The position numbers and the translations under genes are program-made. Of a stretch of DNA of 5,339 nucleotides, positions 4,705 through 5,339 are shown piece after piece (the stretch's first letter is position 1; the number at the start of each line of letters is the position of its first letter). The notes under the pieces were generated by a model that worked only from the letters and a program-made list of their open reading frames with translations, was not told the origin of the DNA and did not search any database. Source of the DNA: RH-AL1 sp964245015 (GTDB lineage Bacteria; Pseudomonadota; Alphaproteobacteria; Rhizobiales; Beijerinckiaceae); NCBI GenBank assembly GCA_964245015.1, contig CAXTMA010000290.1, positions 1 through 5,339 on the forward strand, written 5' to 3'.

Positions 4705-5339
4705 TCAAGCCGCGACGAGGATGAGGGTGGCCAGCGGCGGCAGGGTCACGACGATCGACTGGTGTTCGCCGTGAGCGGGAACATCCTCGCTGCTGACGCC
4801 GCCGTGGTTGCCGACGTTGGACCCGTTGTAGACGGCAGCGTCGGTGTTGACCGCTTCGCGGTAGAAGCCGCGGCGGGGAACACCGATCCGGTAGTCGCCG
4901 CGCGGCACCGGCGTGAAGTTGCACACGGCCACCGCGAGCGCATCCTCCAGGCCGAAGCGGGCGAAGGCGACGACGCTGTTGTGCGCATCGCTGCCGACCA
5001 GCCAGCGGAACCCCTCCGCCTCGCAGTCGCGCTCATGCAGGGCGGGCGTATCGCGATAGGTCCAGTTGAGGTCGCGCACCAGGCTCTGGATGCCCTTGTG
5101 CCGGGGATCGTGCACCAAGTGCCAATCGAGCGACTCGTTGTAGTTCCATTCCCGCTCCTGGGCGAACTCGCAGCCCATGAACAAGAGCTTCTTGCCGGGA
5201 TGGGCGTACATGAAGCCGAGATAAGCGCGCAGGTTGGCGAAGCGCTGCCAGTCGTCGCCCGGCATGCGGGCGATCAGCGAGCCTTTGCCGTGCACCACCT
5301 CGTCGTGGCTGATCGGCAGGATGAAGTTCTCGGAAAAGG
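4705..5339 (-). CDS. glgB: 1,4-alpha-glucan branching enzyme GlgB, C-terminal part (truncated by window edge)
   Basis: GlgB cuts alpha-1,4-glucan chains and rejoins them as alpha-1,6 branches during glycogen synthesis in the cytoplasm. The last 210 residues are visible, out of about 730 in the family; the N-terminal domains and most of the catalytic barrel lie right of the window. The fragment opens in the barrel with FILPISHDEVVHGKGSL, conserved region IV of GH13 branching enzymes, holding the His-Asp pair equivalent to E. coli His525/Asp526. It continues with ANLRAYLGFMYAHPGKKLLF, then MGCEFAQEREWNYNESLDWHL and the all-beta C-terminal domain, ending VVTLPPLATLILVAA as in other GlgB proteins. 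The stop is TGA at 4705-4707. In many bacteria glgB clusters with glgC, glgA or glgX; those would be upstream, outside this window. No frameshift is seen. Confidence 0.98.
   Translation of the reverse strand, partial: FSENFILPISHDEVVHGKGSLIARMPGDDWQRFANLRAYLGFMYAHPGKKLLFMGCEFAQEREWNYNESLDWHLVHDPRHKGIQSLVRDLNWTYRDTPALHERDCEAEGFRWLVGSDAHNSVVAFARFGLEDALAVAVCNFTPVPRGDYRIGVPRRGFYREAVNTDAAVYNGSNVGNHGGVSSEDVPAHGEHQSIVVTLPPLATLILVAA

Noticed and set aside
1..5339. CRISPR array, tRNA/rRNA gene, insertion sequence, integrase or toxin-antitoxin pair
   Set aside because: I saw no regularly spaced repeats, cloverleaf-like sequence, terminal inverted repeats with transposase, or small paired genes of that type.

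Overview
The window is GC-rich chromosomal DNA of an alphaproteobacterium, most likely of the order Hyphomicrobiales (Rhizobiales). The reasons are the rpsT-dnaA order, the alphaproteobacterial look of DnaA (N-terminal block DEAWSRVSRRLRAELGEEVF, C-terminal block GRDHTTVLHAVRKIE), and GANTC sites gathered upstream of dnaA. I cannot name the genus from sequence alone. Nothing points to a mobile element, prophage, CRISPR array or horizontally acquired island. I found no undescribed multi-gene system; the less ordinary content is the dnaA control region and two small unrecognised proteins.

Layout: (1) 1-674, minus strand: 5' part of carB (carbamoyl-phosphate synthase large chain), running off the left edge. 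(2) 675-1066: intergenic region between divergent genes. (3) 1067-1573, plus: small exported protein of unknown function, followed by a stem-loop terminator at 1659-1683. (4) 1751-1957, plus: 68-residue protein with two membrane segments, TTG start and strong Shine-Dalgarno. (5) 1995-3524, minus: complete dnaA, convergent with the small membrane protein; the 37-base gap holds a GC hairpin. (6) 3525-4203: about 680 bases without a convincing gene, holding the dnaA leader and control region: an AT-rich island, one match to the relaxed DnaA box, two long-range inverted repeats and several GANTC motifs. (7) 4204-4231: intrinsic terminator of rpsT. (8) 4260-4529, minus: rpsT (ribosomal protein S20) with a good sigma-70-type promoter at 4620-4649. 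(9) 4705-5339, minus: 3' end of glgB (glycogen branching enzyme), running off the right edge.

glgB, rpsT and dnaA all point leftward, but each looks like its own transcription unit: rpsT has its own promoter and a strong terminator, so dnaA must start from a promoter inside 3525-4203. S20 (ribosome assembly) and DnaA (replication initiation) are both growth-linked. The dnaA upstream sequence looks suited to cell-cycle control by DnaA itself and CcrM methylation, which is inference from motifs and from what is known of Caulobacter and its relatives.
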